From Staphylococcus sp. IVB6240 (lineage in GTDB: Bacteria; Bacillota; Bacilli; Staphylococcales; Staphylococcaceae), in NCBI RefSeq assembly GCF_025558425.1, contig NZ_CP094718.1:1116001-1180000 (forward strand): 64,000 nt of DNA, in the 5' to 3' direction. The notes below the pieces were generated by a model, which was not told the DNA's origin, did no database searches, and was given only the letters and a program-made list of their open reading frames with translations. The position numbers and the translations under genes were made by a program. The first letter of the stretch is position 1. Every line of letters starts with the position of its first letter. Below, in pieces: positions 39,669 through 53,246 of this stretch.

Positions 39669-40298
39669 ATGATCATAGAACTCAATAAACGACAAGAAAA
39701 AATTGTAGAAATTGTAAAATCATCAGGTCCTATTACTGGAGAAAAAATAGCTGAACAGTTAAATTTAACACGTGCAACATTAAGACCAGATTTAGCAATA
39801 CTAACGATGTCTGGCTTTCTTGAAGCGAGACCACGCGTAGGATATTTCTATACTGGTAAATCACGTGCACAATTACTAACTGAACCATTGAAGAATAAAG
39901 TTGTAAAAGACTATCAGTCACACCCAGTTATATTGAAGAGTGATGTCACTGTATATGATGCTATTTGCTCTATCTTTATTGAAGATGTAGGAACATTATT
40001 TATTGTTAATGAAGAAAATGACCTCGTTGGTGTCGTATCACGTAAAGACTTGCTACGTGCCTCTATGGCAGGACAAGATATCCATCATATGCCAGTGAAC
40101 ATAATCATGACTCGAATGCCGAATATTGTGTTACTGAATGAAAATGATTATGTTCTTTATGCAGCAAAACAAATGATTACAAAAGAAATCGATTCTATCC
40201 CTATTGTAAAAGAGAAAGAAAATGGTCATTTTGAAGTGACTGGCCGTGTGTCAAAAACGACCATTACAAAACTATTTGTGTCACTATTTGACCAATAG
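39669..40298 (+). CDS. ccpN: Transcriptional repressor CcpN
   Basis: Represses gluconeogenic genes in glycolytic conditions. Seen: N-terminal helix-turn-helix (GEKIAEQLNLTRATLRPDLAIL) and two CBS domains (about 80-205, VGVVSRKDLLRASMAG), which bind nucleotides; 209 aa. The Shine-Dalgarno is poor (CAGAG close to the ATG). Followed by ppsR 12 bases later, its modulator partner in B. subtilis (YqfL). Confidence 0.92.
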   Translation: MIIELNKRQEKIVEIVKSSGPITGEKIAEQLNLTRATLRPDLAILTMSGFLEARPRVGYFYTGKSRAQLLTEPLKNKVVKDYQSHPVILKSDVTVYDAICSIFIEDVGTLFIVNEENDLVGVVSRKDLLRASMAGQDIHHMPVNIIMTRMPNIVLLNENDYVLYAAKQMITKEIDSIPIVKEKENGHFEVTGRVSKTTITKLFVSLFDQ

Positions 40299-40310
40299 GA
40301 GGAAAGTAAG

Positions 40311-41135
40311 ATGATCAACACAAAAATAATTATTGCATCTGACTCAGTTGGTGAAACAGCTGAACTCGTTGCAAAAGCTTGTATGTCTCAGTTCTATAAT
40401 TGTGAATTAAAAACGGATATTTTACGTTATCCATATATTGAAACAAAGCAAAATGTTGAAGATGTTATTGATATCGCTAAAGATTGCAACAGTATTTTGA
40501 TTTATACACTTGTTAAACCGGATATTCGTGAATATATGGAACAATTAATTGAAACGCATAAAATTAGATCCATTGATATTATGGGACCAATTATGCAAAC
40601 AATGCAGCATGTATTTGAACAAGTGCCTTTAAATGAACCGGGTATTGTTCATAAACTTGACGAAGATTATTTCAAAAAAATTGAAGCAATGGAATTTGCT
40701 GTAAAATATGATGACGGTAAAGACCCTAAAGGATTACCCAAAGCAGACATTGTTTTAATTGGTGTATCTCGTACATCTAAAACCCCAATTTCACAATATT
40801 TAGCTCATAAGCGATATAAAGTGATGAATGTACCTATTGTACCGGAAGTCAATCCACCTGAAATGCTCTTTAAAATAGATCCTAAAAAATGTATTGCATT
40901 AAAAATCAGTCCCGAAAAATTAAATGCGATTCGTAAAGAACGTTTAAAACAATTAGGGTTATCTGACTCAGCACGTTATGCAGATGATCGTCGAATTGAA
41001 GAGGAATTGGAATATTTCAATCGCATTGTTGAAAAAATTGGTTGTCCAGTCCTTGATGTTTCTGAAAAAGCGATTGAAGAAACAGCAAATAACATTATTC
41101 AAATAATTGAGCATAAAGATTCCTTTTTAAATTAA
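40311..41135 (+). CDS. Bifunctional kinase/pyrophosphorylase (DUF299, PpsR/YqfL)
   Basis: ADP-dependent serine/threonine kinase and phosphorylase; controls PEP synthase or PPDK in other bacteria and modulates CcpN in B. subtilis. Seen: [15 protein letters not shown] at the N terminus, the P-loop [11 protein letters not shown], and [11 protein letters not shown]; 274 aa. TAGGAGGA precedes the ATG. Confidence 0.92.
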   Translation: MINTKIIIASDSVGETAELVAKACMSQFYNCELKTDILRYPYIETKQNVEDVIDIAKDCNSILIYTLVKPDIREYMEQLIETHKIRSIDIMGPIMQTMQHVFEQVPLNEPGIVHKLDEDYFKKIEAMEFAVKYDDGKDPKGLPKADIVLIGVSRTSKTPISQYLAHKRYKVMNVPIVPEVNPPEMLFKIDPKKCIALKISPEKLNAIRKERLKQLGLSDSARYADDRRIEEELEYFNRIVEKIGCPVLDVSEKAIEETANNIIQIIEHKDSFLN

Positions 41136-41219
41136 ATAATAGTATAATAGAGACGTTACACTTTAAAGGTACAATTGTTTGATAGCGTGATATTGAATAC
41201 AAATTGATAGGTGATGTGT

Positions 41220-44134
<2,915 letters not shown>

Positions 44135-44170
44135 TAAAAATACGAGACACATTGCAATATAAATTGGACT

Positions 44171-44224
44171 GGCGAGAACATTAACCATTTATTAAATATG
44201 GATATGATTCTCGCCTTTTATTTT
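44171..44224 (+). terminator. Terminator after rpoD
   Basis: GGCGAGAA pairs with TTCTCGCC over a long AT loop, then TTTTATTTT. Confidence 0.75.
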
Positions 44225-44319
44225 AAAGATTGAATTGATGTGCACTTGTAGTCGCAATTGATAAAAATCTGTATAATAAACATTGTTAATTTAGATGCAT
44301 ATTTAAAGGAGTCACAAGA

Positions 44320-45000
44320 ATGATACCAATCAATAGACGTTTGAAAAAAGTGAGTGAATACGTAATCGGTGAAAAATTAGCAGATATCGGGTCAGACCAT
44401 GCATTTTTACCTATGTATTGCATAGAACAAAATATCACACAGTCAGCCATTGCTGGAGAGGTGATACCAGGACCTTACTCAGCTGCTGTTAAAAGTGTTG
44501 AACGCCATGGTTTTCAGAAACAAATTGATATCCGTTTAGGAAATGGGCTTACCATTTTAAATCCTGAAAGTGATCATGTTGATTCTGTAACTATTTGTGG
44601 TATGGGTGGTCCATTGATTGCTAAAATACTTAACGAAGGTTTTAAACATATTCCATACCGTCCTAGATTGATCTTGCAATCAAATATTCAATCTGAACCG
44701 ATACGTCAATTTTTACAATCAAACGGCTATCAAATTATCACTGAAACATTAATTAAAGAACGTGCACATATTTATGAAATTATTGTTGCTGATCCAGGAA
44801 CTATGACACTTTCAGATCGAGATTTAAAATTTGGTCCATATTTACATCCAGAACCATCAGAACTATTTGCTGAAAAATGGACACGTGAAATTGAAGCTTT
44901 AGAAGACATAAAAAAACAACTTGATCCAGTTCGCCATAAAAAGCGCTATGATGAAATCACAAGACAAGAAAATGAAATAAATGAGGTGATAAATCAATGA
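44320..45000 (+). CDS. trmK: tRNA m1A22 methyltransferase TrmK
   Basis: Methylates A22 of tRNA with SAM. Seen: ADIGSDHAFLPMYCIE (SAM loop), AGEVIPGPYSAA, TICGMGGPLIAKIL, and LQSNIQSEPIRQFL; 226 aa. AAAGGAG precedes the ATG. It overlaps nif3 by 4 bases, a conserved pair. Confidence 0.94.
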   Translation: MIPINRRLKKVSEYVIGEKLADIGSDHAFLPMYCIEQNITQSAIAGEVIPGPYSAAVKSVERHGFQKQIDIRLGNGLTILNPESDHVDSVTICGMGGPLIAKILNEGFKHIPYRPRLILQSNIQSEPIRQFLQSNGYQIITETLIKERAHIYEIIVADPGTMTLSDRDLKFGPYLHPEPSELFAEKWTREIEALEDIKKQLDPVRHKKRYDEITRQENEINEVINQ

Positions 45001-46097
45001 AGTTAAAAACATTATTAGATATTCTCAATCATCATGTCCCATTTTCTAGTGCAGAGTCATGGGATAATGTTGGCTTATTAATTGGTAATCGTTATTCAAC
45101 AGTCACTGGCATCATGACAGCACTCGATTGTACCTCAGAAGTAGTTGATGAAGCGATTGAAAAAGGATGTAACACAATCGTTGCACATCATCCACTGATT
45201 TTTAAAGGTATGCGTGCCATCACGGCAGACGAAGGTTATGGAAATATTATTTATAAATTAATTCAAAATAATATCAATCTCATCGCTATGCATACGAATT
45301 TAGATGTTCATCCTCAAGGTGTCAATGCAATGCTGTCACAGCGATTGGGATTACAAGACCTCAAGATATTAACACCCGAATCAATCACATACTATAAAGT
45401 TCAAGTTTATATCCCTGAAGTCAATGCAGATGAACTTAAACATGCGTTATCAGAGCAAGGGCTTGCGACAGAAGGGGAATATGAGTATGCCTTTTTTAAC
45501 ACAAAAGGTTTAGGACAGTTTAAGCCAGTAGGAGCGGCGCAACCACATTTAGGTGAAATTGGACAAATCGAAACAGTTGAAGAAGTCAAAATTGAATTTA
45601 TGATTGATGCATCACAAAAACAATTGACACAAACGTTAATTCAACAACATCATCCATATGAAACACCCGTATATGACTTTATTCCACTTGAAAAGAATAT
45701 TCAACGTGGCTTAGGTATGATTGGTCAGTTATCAAAACCAATGACAGTTTCGACTTTTGTTGAACATGTTAAAGCGCAATTAAATATGCCAAGTGTTCGT
45801 TTTATTGGAGATTTAGATCGTAATATTGAGACAGTGGCGATTGTTGGCGGTTCTGGGATTGGCTATGAACAAACTGCTGCTCATCGCGGTGCAGATATCT
45901 TTTTAACAGGTGATATTAAACATCACGATGCTTTAGATGCGAAGATAGCTGGTATCCAATTATTAGACATCAATCATTATAGTGAATATGTCATGAAAGA
46001 AGGCCTTGTTACTTTATTAAATCAATGGCTATCTAATGATTTCGATGGAGAAATCTGTGCCTCAAACACACATACAGATCCATATCAATATATGTAA
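44997..46097 (+). CDS. Nif3-like dinuclear metal centre protein (YqfO)
   Basis: GTP cyclohydrolase 1 type 2/NIF3 family; biochemical role unsettled. Seen: SWDNVGLLIG, HHPLIFKG with metal-binding histidines, AMHTNLDVHPQGVNAML, a PII-like insertion (about 125-230), and the C-terminal LTGDIKHHDA and DINHYSEYV; 366 aa. Confidence 0.92.
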   Translation: MKLKTLLDILNHHVPFSSAESWDNVGLLIGNRYSTVTGIMTALDCTSEVVDEAIEKGCNTIVAHHPLIFKGMRAITADEGYGNIIYKLIQNNINLIAMHTNLDVHPQGVNAMLSQRLGLQDLKILTPESITYYKVQVYIPEVNADELKHALSEQGLATEGEYEYAFFNTKGLGQFKPVGAAQPHLGEIGQIETVEEVKIEFMIDASQKQLTQTLIQQHHPYETPVYDFIPLEKNIQRGLGMIGQLSKPMTVSTFVEHVKAQLNMPSVRFIGDLDRNIETVAIVGGSGIGYEQTAAHRGADIFLTGDIKHHDALDAKIAGIQLLDINHYSEYVMKEGLVTLLNQWLSNDFDGEICASNTHTDPYQYM

Positions 46098-46105
46098 ACA
46101 GAAAA

Positions 46106-46151
46106 CAAACCCCTTCATTATGTGTAAATACATACACAATGAAGGGGTTTG
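46106..46151. terminator. Bidirectional terminator between nif3 and ispH
   Basis: CAAACCCCTTCATT pairs with AATGAAGGGGTTTG; runs of A and T flank both sides modestly. Confidence 0.85.
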
Positions 46152-46154
46152 ATG

Positions 46155-47123
46155 CTATTCCATAATTTCAACTGGTTTCGCTTTTTTAATTTTAGGTAAA
46201 ATCTTTTCAACTGGGACATGTGACGTTGTATCATGTGTCGCAGGGTTCATTGGATCATATTGGTTAAAGAAATTGATCACTTCTTTAACGATTGGGGTAG
46301 GTGTAGAAGCACCAGCAGTAACTGCTACTGTTTCTACGCCATCTAACCAGTTCAGGTCAAGCTGTGAAATATCTGCAATACGATATGACTTTGTATTTGC
46401 AATATCTTTAGAAACTTGTGCTAATCTGTTTGAGTTATTACTTTTTGGATCGCCAACGACAATAAGTAAGTCTGCCTCACCAGCGTGGTTGGCAACAGCT
46501 TCTTGACGGACTTGTGTTGCTTGACAAATCTCTTTATGCTGCTCAATATGTGGATATTTCACCTTTAGATCATCCATCAAATGTAAGACATCCCATTGTG
46601 ACATCGTTGTCTGGTTTGTCACAATTAACGGAAATTCATGTAAACTCTCAGGTAGCGCGTCTACATCTTCCTTCGTTTCAACAAGGTGCACAATATCAGG
46701 TGCAACACCGACTGCGCCTTCAGGTTCTGGATGCCCTTTTTTACCAATATAAACGACATGATAGCCAGCTGATTTTTTCTGTCTTATGAGTTCGTGAGTA
46801 TTCTCAACATCAGGGCACGTGGCATCAATACAAGTTAATCCTTTTTCTCTTGCACGTTTTTTCACTTCTGGTGATACACCATGAGCAGTAAAGATAACCG
46901 TTCCCGTTTCAATTTGTTCTAAAATTTTAAGTCTATTCGGACCATCTAATGTGATGATTCCATCCGTTTCAAAAGCATCCGTAACATGCTTATTGTGTAC
47001 AATCATACCTAAAATATATATCGGACGTGGTAGGTTCGGGTCTAAAGAAGCATTTCGTGCGATCACCATCGCATCAACAACGCCGTAACAATAACCACGT
47101 GGTGTAATTTTTATAATTTCCAT
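46155..47123 (-). CDS. ispH: 4-hydroxy-3-methylbut-2-enyl diphosphate reductase
   Basis: Family: iron-sulfur enzyme of the IspH/LytB type, last step of the non-mevalonate pathway. Seen: [12 protein letters not shown] (first cluster Cys), [33 protein letters not shown], and [11 protein letters not shown]; 322 aa. Staphylococci mainly use mevalonate, so ispG and ispH homologues here are notable. Start ATG 47123 was chosen for the conserved [17 protein letters not shown] lies 12-13 bases upstream, and a GTG at 47132 is the alternative. Confidence 0.88.
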   Translation of the reverse strand: MEIIKITPRGYCYGVVDAMVIARNASLDPNLPRPIYILGMIVHNKHVTDAFETDGIITLDGPNRLKILEQIETGTVIFTAHGVSPEVKKRAREKGLTCIDATCPDVENTHELIRQKKSAGYHVVYIGKKGHPEPEGAVGVAPDIVHLVETKEDVDALPESLHEFPLIVTNQTTMSQWDVLHLMDDLKVKYPHIEQHKEICQATQVRQEAVANHAGEADLLIVVGDPKSNNSNRLAQVSKDIANTKSYRIADISQLDLNWLDGVETVAVTAGASTPTPIVKEVINFFNQYDPMNPATHDTTSHVPVEKILPKIKKAKPVEIME

Positions 47124-47350
47124 ATTTATCACGAACCTCCTTCAATCATTTATTATAGCAACATATCAGGTGCTTTTAAAGAAAAGGGACCATTTAGCTA
47201 TGAAGTTCAATAGAAAGTTAAACAATTTTTTGAATTCATCCTAAATAAATTGTTATTTAGCTAGAATTATATGACATCATCATATTGTTTATTTTCTTTA
47301 TGCCGTATTTCATTTATAATGGATAGATGAATCTTTAAGGAGGCCAAACA

Positions 47351-48691
47351 ATGGCAAAACATCCATTTGAGCAATTTAACTTTGACTCAGATATTTTAGC
47401 AGCTATAGATGCGTTAAATTTTAAACAACCAACTGATATACAACAACGTGTGATTCCAAAAATGATGAAACAAACAAATATCATTGGACAATCACAAACA
47501 GGTACAGGAAAGTCACATGCCTTTTTACTACCTTTATTCCAACAAATCAAACCTGAAATTACTGAACCACAAGCGATTATTGTTGCACCTACACGTGAAT
47601 TAGCAACACAACTTTACCATGCAGCCCTTCAATTAGCAGAACATAAGCAAGGTGTAAAAGTAAGCTTATTTATTGGTGGTACAGATTTTGAAAAAGATAA
47701 ACAAAAAACAACGAATCAGCCACAATTAATTATTGGAACACCGACTAGAATTAATGATTTAGCAAAAATTGGCGCACTGCATGTACACCTCGCACATTAT
47801 TTAGTTGTGGATGAAGCAGACTTGATGATTGATTTAGGACTTATTCAAGAAGTGGACCAAATCGCTGCGAGACTTGATGATGAGACAAAAATGGCAGTTT
47901 TTAGTGCTACAATTCCTAAATCATTACACCCATTTCTTAATAAATACTTGGAAAATCCAACATTTATTGAAGTAAAAAATACTTCAAAAAATAAAAGCAG
48001 TATTCAATTTTACTTAATACCAACAAGAGGTTCAGCAAAAATTGAAAAAACAATTGAACTCATTCACACATTAAATCCATATTTAGGTATTATTTTCTGT
48101 AACAGTCGTGAGAATGCCGATCATCTTGCACAACAACTGACTTCAGAAGGTATTCAAGTTGGTATGATTCACGGTGGCTTATCACCACGTGAACGTAAAC
48201 AACAAATGAAGCGTATTCGTAATCTCGAATTCCAATATGTGATTGCGAGTGACTTAGCATCACGTGGTATTGATATCGAGGGTGTCAGCCACGTTATTAA
48301 CTTCGATGTTCCTAAAGATATTGACTTCTTTACACATCGCGTTGGTCGTACGGGACGAGGAAACTATAAAGGTATCGCCATTACATTATATACACCAGAT
48401 GAAGAGAACTTAATTCATCAAATCGAGGCAAAAGGTTATCATTTTGAGAACGTAGATGTGAAAAATGGTGAGTTGGTACCGATTAAAGCCCACAACACAC
48501 GTCGTTTACGTCAAAAACAAGATGACCATATTACGCAACAAGTAAAACATAAAGTAAAACGAAATAATAAGAAAAAAGTAAAACCAGGTTATAAGAAAAA
48601 GTTTAATCAAGAACTTGAAAATCTTAAACGCCAAGAAAAACGTCAATTTAGTCGTCGTAAAAACCGACAAAATCGTAAAAATAAAAAGTAA
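47351..48691 (+). CDS. cshB: DEAD-box RNA helicase CshB
   Basis: Cold-shock RNA helicase. Seen: Q-motif FKQPTDIQQRVIP, motif I SQTGTGKSHAF, motif Ia APTRELA, motif II VVDEADLMID (DEAD), motif III FSATIP, motif VI HRVGRTGRGN, and a Lys/Arg-rich tail (about residues 385-446) for RNA binding; 446 aa. AAGGAGGCC precedes the ATG. Confidence 0.94.
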   Translation: MAKHPFEQFNFDSDILAAIDALNFKQPTDIQQRVIPKMMKQTNIIGQSQTGTGKSHAFLLPLFQQIKPEITEPQAIIVAPTRELATQLYHAALQLAEHKQGVKVSLFIGGTDFEKDKQKTTNQPQLIIGTPTRINDLAKIGALHVHLAHYLVVDEADLMIDLGLIQEVDQIAARLDDETKMAVFSATIPKSLHPFLNKYLENPTFIEVKNTSKNKSSIQFYLIPTRGSAKIEKTIELIHTLNPYLGIIFCNSRENADHLAQQLTSEGIQVGMIHGGLSPRERKQQMKRIRNLEFQYVIASDLASRGIDIEGVSHVINFDVPKDIDFFTHRVGRTGRGNYKGIAITLYTPDEENLIHQIEAKGYHFENVDVKNGELVPIKAHNTRRLRQKQDDHITQQVKHKVKRNNKKKVKPGYKKKFNQELENLKRQEKRQFSRRKNRQNRKNKK

Positions 48692-48706
48692 AGGATGGAT
48701 TACCAA

Positions 48707-49597
48707 ATGTTAATTGGATCACATGTTTCAATGAGTGGTAAGAAAATGCTTCAAGGATCTGCTGAAGAGGCGCATAAATATGGTGCATCTACGTTTATGA
48801 TCTATACAGGTGCTCCACAAAATACACGTAGAAAACCAATTGAAGAATTGAATATTGATGCTGGACAACAAGCAATGAAAGACTATGGTTTATCAAATAT
48901 TGTTGTGCACGCACCCTATATTATTAATATTGCTAATACAACCAAACCAGAAGTATTCCAACTTGGTGTAGATTTCTTACAAAATGAAATTGAACGCACT
49001 GAAAAAATTGGGGCACAAGACATTGTGCTACATCCAGGTGCGCATGTGGGTGCTGGTGCTGAAGTTGGTATTAAACGTATCATTGAAGGTTTAAATGAAG
49101 TATTAACAAACGATAATAATGTACGTATTGCTTTGGAAACAATGGCTGGTAAAGGTTCAGAAGTAGGGCGCACTTTTGAAGAAATTGCACAGATTATTGA
49201 CGGCGTACACCACAATGAAAGATTGTCAGTTTGTCTAGACACTTGTCATATTCATGATGCTGGTTATGATGTTGTGAATGATTTTGATGGTGTCCTTAAT
49301 CAATTTGATAAAATTGTGGGTGTTGATCGTATTAAAGTTGTACATGTTAACGACAGTAAAAATCCAGTTGGTGCGCATAAAGACCGTCATGAAAATATTG
49401 GTTTTGGTCACATTGGTTTTGACGCATTGAATTATGTTGTCCATCATGAACAATTCAAAGAGATTCCTAAAATTTTAGAAACACCTTATGTTGGTGAAGA
49501 TAAGAAAAATAAAAAAGCACCATATGCATATGAAATTGAAGCATTTCGTAATAAAAAATTCGACCCTGAGATGAAAGATAAAATTTTATCAATTTAA
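48707..49597 (+). CDS. nfo: Endonuclease IV
   Basis: Zinc-dependent AP endonuclease of base excision repair. Seen: [84 protein letters not shown], covering the zinc ligands; 296 aa. Start choice: AAAGGATGG is 8 bases before ATG 48707; ATG 48695 lies inside it. Follows cshB closely. Confidence 0.96.
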   Translation: MLIGSHVSMSGKKMLQGSAEEAHKYGASTFMIYTGAPQNTRRKPIEELNIDAGQQAMKDYGLSNIVVHAPYIINIANTTKPEVFQLGVDFLQNEIERTEKIGAQDIVLHPGAHVGAGAEVGIKRIIEGLNEVLTNDNNVRIALETMAGKGSEVGRTFEEIAQIIDGVHHNERLSVCLDTCHIHDAGYDVVNDFDGVLNQFDKIVGVDRIKVVHVNDSKNPVGAHKDRHENIGFGHIGFDALNYVVHHEQFKEIPKILETPYVGEDKKNKKAPYAYEIEAFRNKKFDPEMKDKILSI

Positions 49598-49611
49598 TTT
49601 TGAAAAAAATG

Positions 49612-49663
49612 GAACTATACATTGATTAAACAGTGTTGACTCAATGTATAGTTCTTGTCTTTT
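49612..49663 (+). terminator. Terminator after nfo
   Basis: GAACTATACATTGA pairs perfectly with TCAATGTATAGTTC, then TTGTCTTTT. Confidence 0.88.
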
Positions 49664-49667
49664 GTAG

Positions 49668-49682
49668 TCGTAAACATTACTA
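49668..49682. promoter_or_regulatory. Likely Zur box upstream of znuC-znuB-zur
   Basis: TCGTAAACATTACTA agrees with the Zur consensus TCGTAATnATTACGA at all but two informative positions. It lies about 50 bases before znuC. Confidence 0.75.
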
Positions 49683-49729
49683 TTTACATTTAATGACGTG
49701 ACGTATATAGTATTTAATGAGGTGAAATA

Positions 49730-50500
49730 ATGATGCAACCTGTATTTGAATTAAAAGATATTGATTTTTATTTTGAAAATAAAAAAGTGTTAGAGAATAT
49801 CAATATCTGTATAAATAAAGGTGAATTCTTGGCCATTGTTGGTCCAAATGGGGCAGGAAAATCAACTTTATTAAAATTAATGTTAGGTCTATTACCTATT
49901 CAAAAAGGTGAAATTTTTGTTGATGGAGAAGCGTATCAAAAAAGTTTGACATCAGACAAAATTAGTTATGTCTCACAAAAAGCATCTGCAGTTGCTGCTG
50001 GCTTTCCTGCTACAGTCAATGAAGTTGTGTTAAGTGGTCTAACGAGACAAAAGAGATTATTTAAATGGTTTAATCGCCAAGATCATCAAAAAGTAGACCA
50101 AGTGCTTGAACGCCTTAATATTAGCCATTTAAAAGGGAAGAATATCTCAGAATTATCAGGTGGACAACAACAACGTGTTTTGATTGCTAGAGCTTTAGTA
50201 AGTGATCCAACCGTCCTTATTTTAGATGAACCAACAAATGGCATTGATGCAAAACATGTTGGAGAATTTTATGATACACTTGAACATTTAAAAAATGAAG
50301 GTGTTACGATTATTCTGGTAACACATGATATAGGTGTTGTTGCAGATACTGCGACAGAAGTGGCATGTATTAATAAACATCTCCATTTCCATGGATCTGC
50401 ACATGAATTTAAATCATTAGATGAAGTCGAAATTTCAAAAATATATGGTCATCCTATTAAATTTGTTGACCATAAACATGATAGGGATTGTTGTTTATGA
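49730..50500 (+). CDS. znuC: Zinc ABC transporter ATP-binding protein (ZnuC/ZurA type)
   Basis: ATPase of a metal importer, assigned to zinc by its operon with zur. Seen: Walker A GPNGAGKSTLLKL, Q-loop SYVSQKASA, signature LSGGQQQRVLIARAL, Walker B LILDEPTNGID, and VTHDIG; a His/Asp-rich tail ([10 protein letters not shown]). 256 aa. GAGGTGA lies before two ATGs (49730, 49733). No solute-binding protein is encoded here. Overlaps znuB by 4 bases. Confidence 0.9.
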   Translation: MMQPVFELKDIDFYFENKKVLENINICINKGEFLAIVGPNGAGKSTLLKLMLGLLPIQKGEIFVDGEAYQKSLTSDKISYVSQKASAVAAGFPATVNEVVLSGLTRQKRLFKWFNRQDHQKVDQVLERLNISHLKGKNISELSGGQQQRVLIARALVSDPTVLILDEPTNGIDAKHVGEFYDTLEHLKNEGVTIILVTHDIGVVADTATEVACINKHLHFHGSAHEFKSLDEVEISKIYGHPIKFVDHKHDRDCCL

Positions 50501-51360
50501 TAGATGCGTTAATGAATTTTGAATTTATAAGGTATTCATTTATCAGTGGTATATTGATTGGTTTAATTGCACCACTGATTGGAACGTTTATTGTTGTCCG
50601 AAGATTATCACTGATTGCAGATGCATTAAGTCACGTGACATTAGGTGGTATTTCTTTTGGGATGTTTTTAATTACTGCCGTTCCACTTTTTTCAAATATT
50701 AATCCTATTTGGACCGGAATTCTCTTTTCAATTATTGGGGCATTATTAATTGAAAAATTGCGTAGTTCATATAAAAATTATCAAGAAATTGCCATACCGA
50801 TTATTATGAGTACGGGTATTGGGTTAAGTGCCATCTTCATCTCATTGGCTGATGGATTTAATCAAGAGTTAGTCGGCTTATTATTTGGTTCTATCAGTGC
50901 AGTGTCAATTAGTGATTTAATCACCATTATTATCATTACAGTATTAGTACTCGTATTTATCTTGTTATTTTATAAAGAATTATTTATTCTTTCTTTTGAT
51001 GCTGAATATAGCCAAGTCATCGGTATTCCGAAATGGATACAATTTCTATTTATTGTGATTGTTGCCCTTGTTATTTCTGCATCGATGCGTGTCATTGGGG
51101 TATTATTAGTCAGCGCGCTCATTACGCTACCAGTCGCAATTGCAATGCGCTGGACAAAAGGGTATAAACAATTTATCTTTATGAGTATTATGATTGGTGA
51201 ATTTTCCGTCATAACTGGACTAATTTCTGCTTTCTATTTAGATATCTCTCCAGGTGGTATTATTGTTGTTATTTTAGTTTTATTGTTATGTTTAACAATG
51301 GGGTACCAAGGATTGATGAAAGGGAAAGTAAAAGAGGTGAAAGCAAATGGAAACGAATAA
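50497..51360 (+). CDS. znuB: Zinc ABC transporter permease (ZnuB/ZurM type)
   Basis: Membrane subunit of the importer. Seen: 287 aa with about eight hydrophobic segments, [29 protein letters not shown] near the N terminus, and [20 protein letters not shown], both typical of the ABC-3 family. Start ATG 50497 overlaps the znuC stop; TTG 50488 is a less likely alternative. Overlaps zur by 14 bases. Confidence 0.9.
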   Translation: MIDALMNFEFIRYSFISGILIGLIAPLIGTFIVVRRLSLIADALSHVTLGGISFGMFLITAVPLFSNINPIWTGILFSIIGALLIEKLRSSYKNYQEIAIPIIMSTGIGLSAIFISLADGFNQELVGLLFGSISAVSISDLITIIIITVLVLVFILLFYKELFILSFDAEYSQVIGIPKWIQFLFIVIVALVISASMRVIGVLLVSALITLPVAIAMRWTKGYKQFIFMSIMIGEFSVITGLISAFYLDISPGGIIVVILVLLLCLTMGYQGLMKGKVKEVKANGNE

Positions 51361-51754
51361 TGCGATTCAACTACTTAAAGAAAACGGCCATAAATATACT
51401 GATAAAAGACGCGACATGATTAATATCTTTGTCAATGAAGATAAATATATTAATGCAAAACATGTACAAAAAATCATGAACGACACATATCCAGGCATCT
51501 CTTTTGATACCATCTATCGTAATCTGCATTTATTTAAAACACTAGGCATTATTGAAAGCACTGAATTAGATGGAGAAATGAAATTTAGGATTTCATGTAC
51601 AAAACATCATCATCACCATTTCATATGTAAATCATGTGGTGATACAAAAGTCATTGATTATTGTCCAATGACTGAAATTCAAAAATCATTACCTGAAGTT
51701 GAAATTGAGATGCATAAGCTAGAAGTTTATGGTATTTGTGAAAATTGTCGTTAA
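51347..51754 (+). CDS. zur: Zinc uptake regulator Zur (Fur family)
   Basis: Zinc-sensing repressor. Seen: winged helix with [14 protein letters not shown] and [13 protein letters not shown], the regulatory motif [14 protein letters not shown], and the second CxxC (CENC) near the C terminus, forming the structural zinc site; 135 aa. AGGTGA precedes the ATG. Third gene of its operon, likely autoregulated via the Zur box. Confidence 0.92.
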   Translation: METNNAIQLLKENGHKYTDKRRDMINIFVNEDKYINAKHVQKIMNDTYPGISFDTIYRNLHLFKTLGIIESTELDGEMKFRISCTKHHHHHFICKSCGDTKVIDYCPMTEIQKSLPEVEIEMHKLEVYGICENCR

Positions 51755-51756
51755 GA

Positions 51757-51793
51757 AAAAACCTTGTAGGCAACAATGCTTACAAGGTTTTTC
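51757..51793 (+). terminator. Terminator after zur
   Basis: AAAAACCTTGTA pairs with TACAAGGTTTTT. Confidence 0.9.
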
Positions 51794-51816
51794 TAATGCT
51801 TAAAATCAATTATGAA

Positions 51817-51852
51817 GAAAAAGGCGAGATAGTCTCTTATACTATCTCGCCT
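51817..51852 (-). terminator. Terminator of ispG
   Basis: On the minus strand AGGCGAGATAGT pairs with ACTATCTCGCCT and is followed by a T run. Confidence 0.9.
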
Positions 51853-51869
51853 ATATTAACCACTCACTT

Positions 51870-52973
51870 TTATGATTGGGCTGCTTTATCACGGTTAGCT
51901 TCCATTTCTGCAGCAAGTTTGTCGATTTCTTTTTTAAGTTCATCAACCATTGTTTCTTCAGGTACTTTTCTAACTGTTTTTCCTTTCATAAACAATAGGC
52001 CTTCTCCACGTGCACCGGCAATACCAATATCTGCTTCACGTGCTTCACCCGGTCCATTAACAGCGCAGCCTAACACTGCAACTTTTAATGGTACTTGCAA
52101 TTTCTCAATGTAATCTTCTACTTCATTAGCAATTGAGATAAGGTCAATTTCGATTCGACCACAGGTAGGGCAAGCAATTAATGTTGCAGCATTACTCGCA
52201 AGACCAAAAGCTTTCAATAATGACTTCGCAACTTTTACTTCTTCAACGGGATCTGCTGATAAAGAAATACGAGCAGTATTACCAATACCTAGCGCTAAGA
52301 TAGCACCTAAACCAGCAGAAGATTTTACTGTACCATTGAATAGTGTGCCACTTTCAGTAATCCCTAAATGTAGTGGGTAGTCAAAAGCTTGTGCTGCTTT
52401 TGTATATGCTTCAATGGCTAAATTAACATCACTTGCTTTCATTGATACGATAATATCGTGGAAGTCTAAGTCTTCAAGAATTTTAATGTGATGCAATGCA
52501 CTTTCTACCATTCCATCTGCAGTTGGATAACCATATTTTTTCAAGATATGCTTTTCTAATGAACCTGCATTAACCCCAATTCGAATTGGAATACCTTTCT
52601 TTTTACATGCTTCAACAACTGCTTCAACTTTCTCACGTCTGCCGATATTACCAGGATTGATACGAATTTTATCCGCACCGTTCTCAATAGCGATAAGCGC
52701 TAATTTATAATTGAAATGTATGTCTACTACAAGTGGAATATTAATTTGTGCTTTAATATCTTTGATTGCATGTGCATCTTCTTCATTCGGACATGCGACA
52801 CGAACTATTTGACAGCCAGCTTCTTCAAGTCGCTTGATTTCTGCAACAGTTGCCTCTACATCATGGGTTTTTGTCGTTGTCATACTTTGAATCACAACTT
52901 CATCGGAACCACCAATTGTTAAATTACCAACTTTGACAGGTCGGGTATTTTTACGATGTGTAATTTCTGACAT
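51870..52973 (-). CDS. ispG: 4-hydroxy-3-methylbut-2-en-1-yl diphosphate synthase
   Basis: Family: iron-sulfur enzyme (GcpE) of the non-mevalonate pathway. Seen: [59 protein letters not shown], and the cluster Cys motifs ACPTCGR and [11 protein letters not shown]; 367 aa. Minus strand; AAAGGAG precedes the ATG. Like ispH in this window, it is retained outside a complete pathway as far as visible here. Confidence 0.93.
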   Translation of the reverse strand: MSEITHRKNTRPVKVGNLTIGGSDEVVIQSMTTTKTHDVEATVAEIKRLEEAGCQIVRVACPNEEDAHAIKDIKAQINIPLVVDIHFNYKLALIAIENGADKIRINPGNIGRREKVEAVVEACKKKGIPIRIGVNAGSLEKHILKKYGYPTADGMVESALHHIKILEDLDFHDIIVSMKASDVNLAIEAYTKAAQAFDYPLHLGITESGTLFNGTVKSSAGLGAILALGIGNTARISLSADPVEEVKVAKSLLKAFGLASNAATLIACPTCGRIEIDLISIANEVEDYIEKLQVPLKVAVLGCAVNGPGEAREADIGIAGARGEGLLFMKGKTVRKVPEETMVDELKKEIDKLAAEMEANRDKAAQS

Positions 52974-53095
52974 GTTAGAAACTCCTTTTTACCAATTTTA
53001 TATATTGAAAATGCACTTAAATAGGCTAATCTTTTCAACGTTAATATTTATTATACAATATTAAATGGCGGTTATTCAAAACAATGAACTAATTT

Positions 53096-53127
53096 TTGTC
53101 ACATTTTACGTTTAAGTGATATATAAT
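53096..53127 (+). promoter_or_regulatory. Possible promoter of sodA
   Basis: TTGTCA at 53096-53101 and TATAAT at 53122-53127, but the 20-base spacing is long, so the -35 may not be used. Confidence 0.4.
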
Positions 53128-53246
53128 TGTGTTATACAATAACTAAACATTCCTGTTATTAATGCTTTATAAGCAGATTAATTGTAACAGGAAAGTAGGA
53201 ATTGTTAGAATATAACTGGAATCAACAATTAGGAGGATGATTAATT

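Noticed and set aside
51745..52113. Open frame on the plus strand opposite ispG
   Set aside because: Antisense to a well-conserved gene, spans two terminators, and shows no family motifs.
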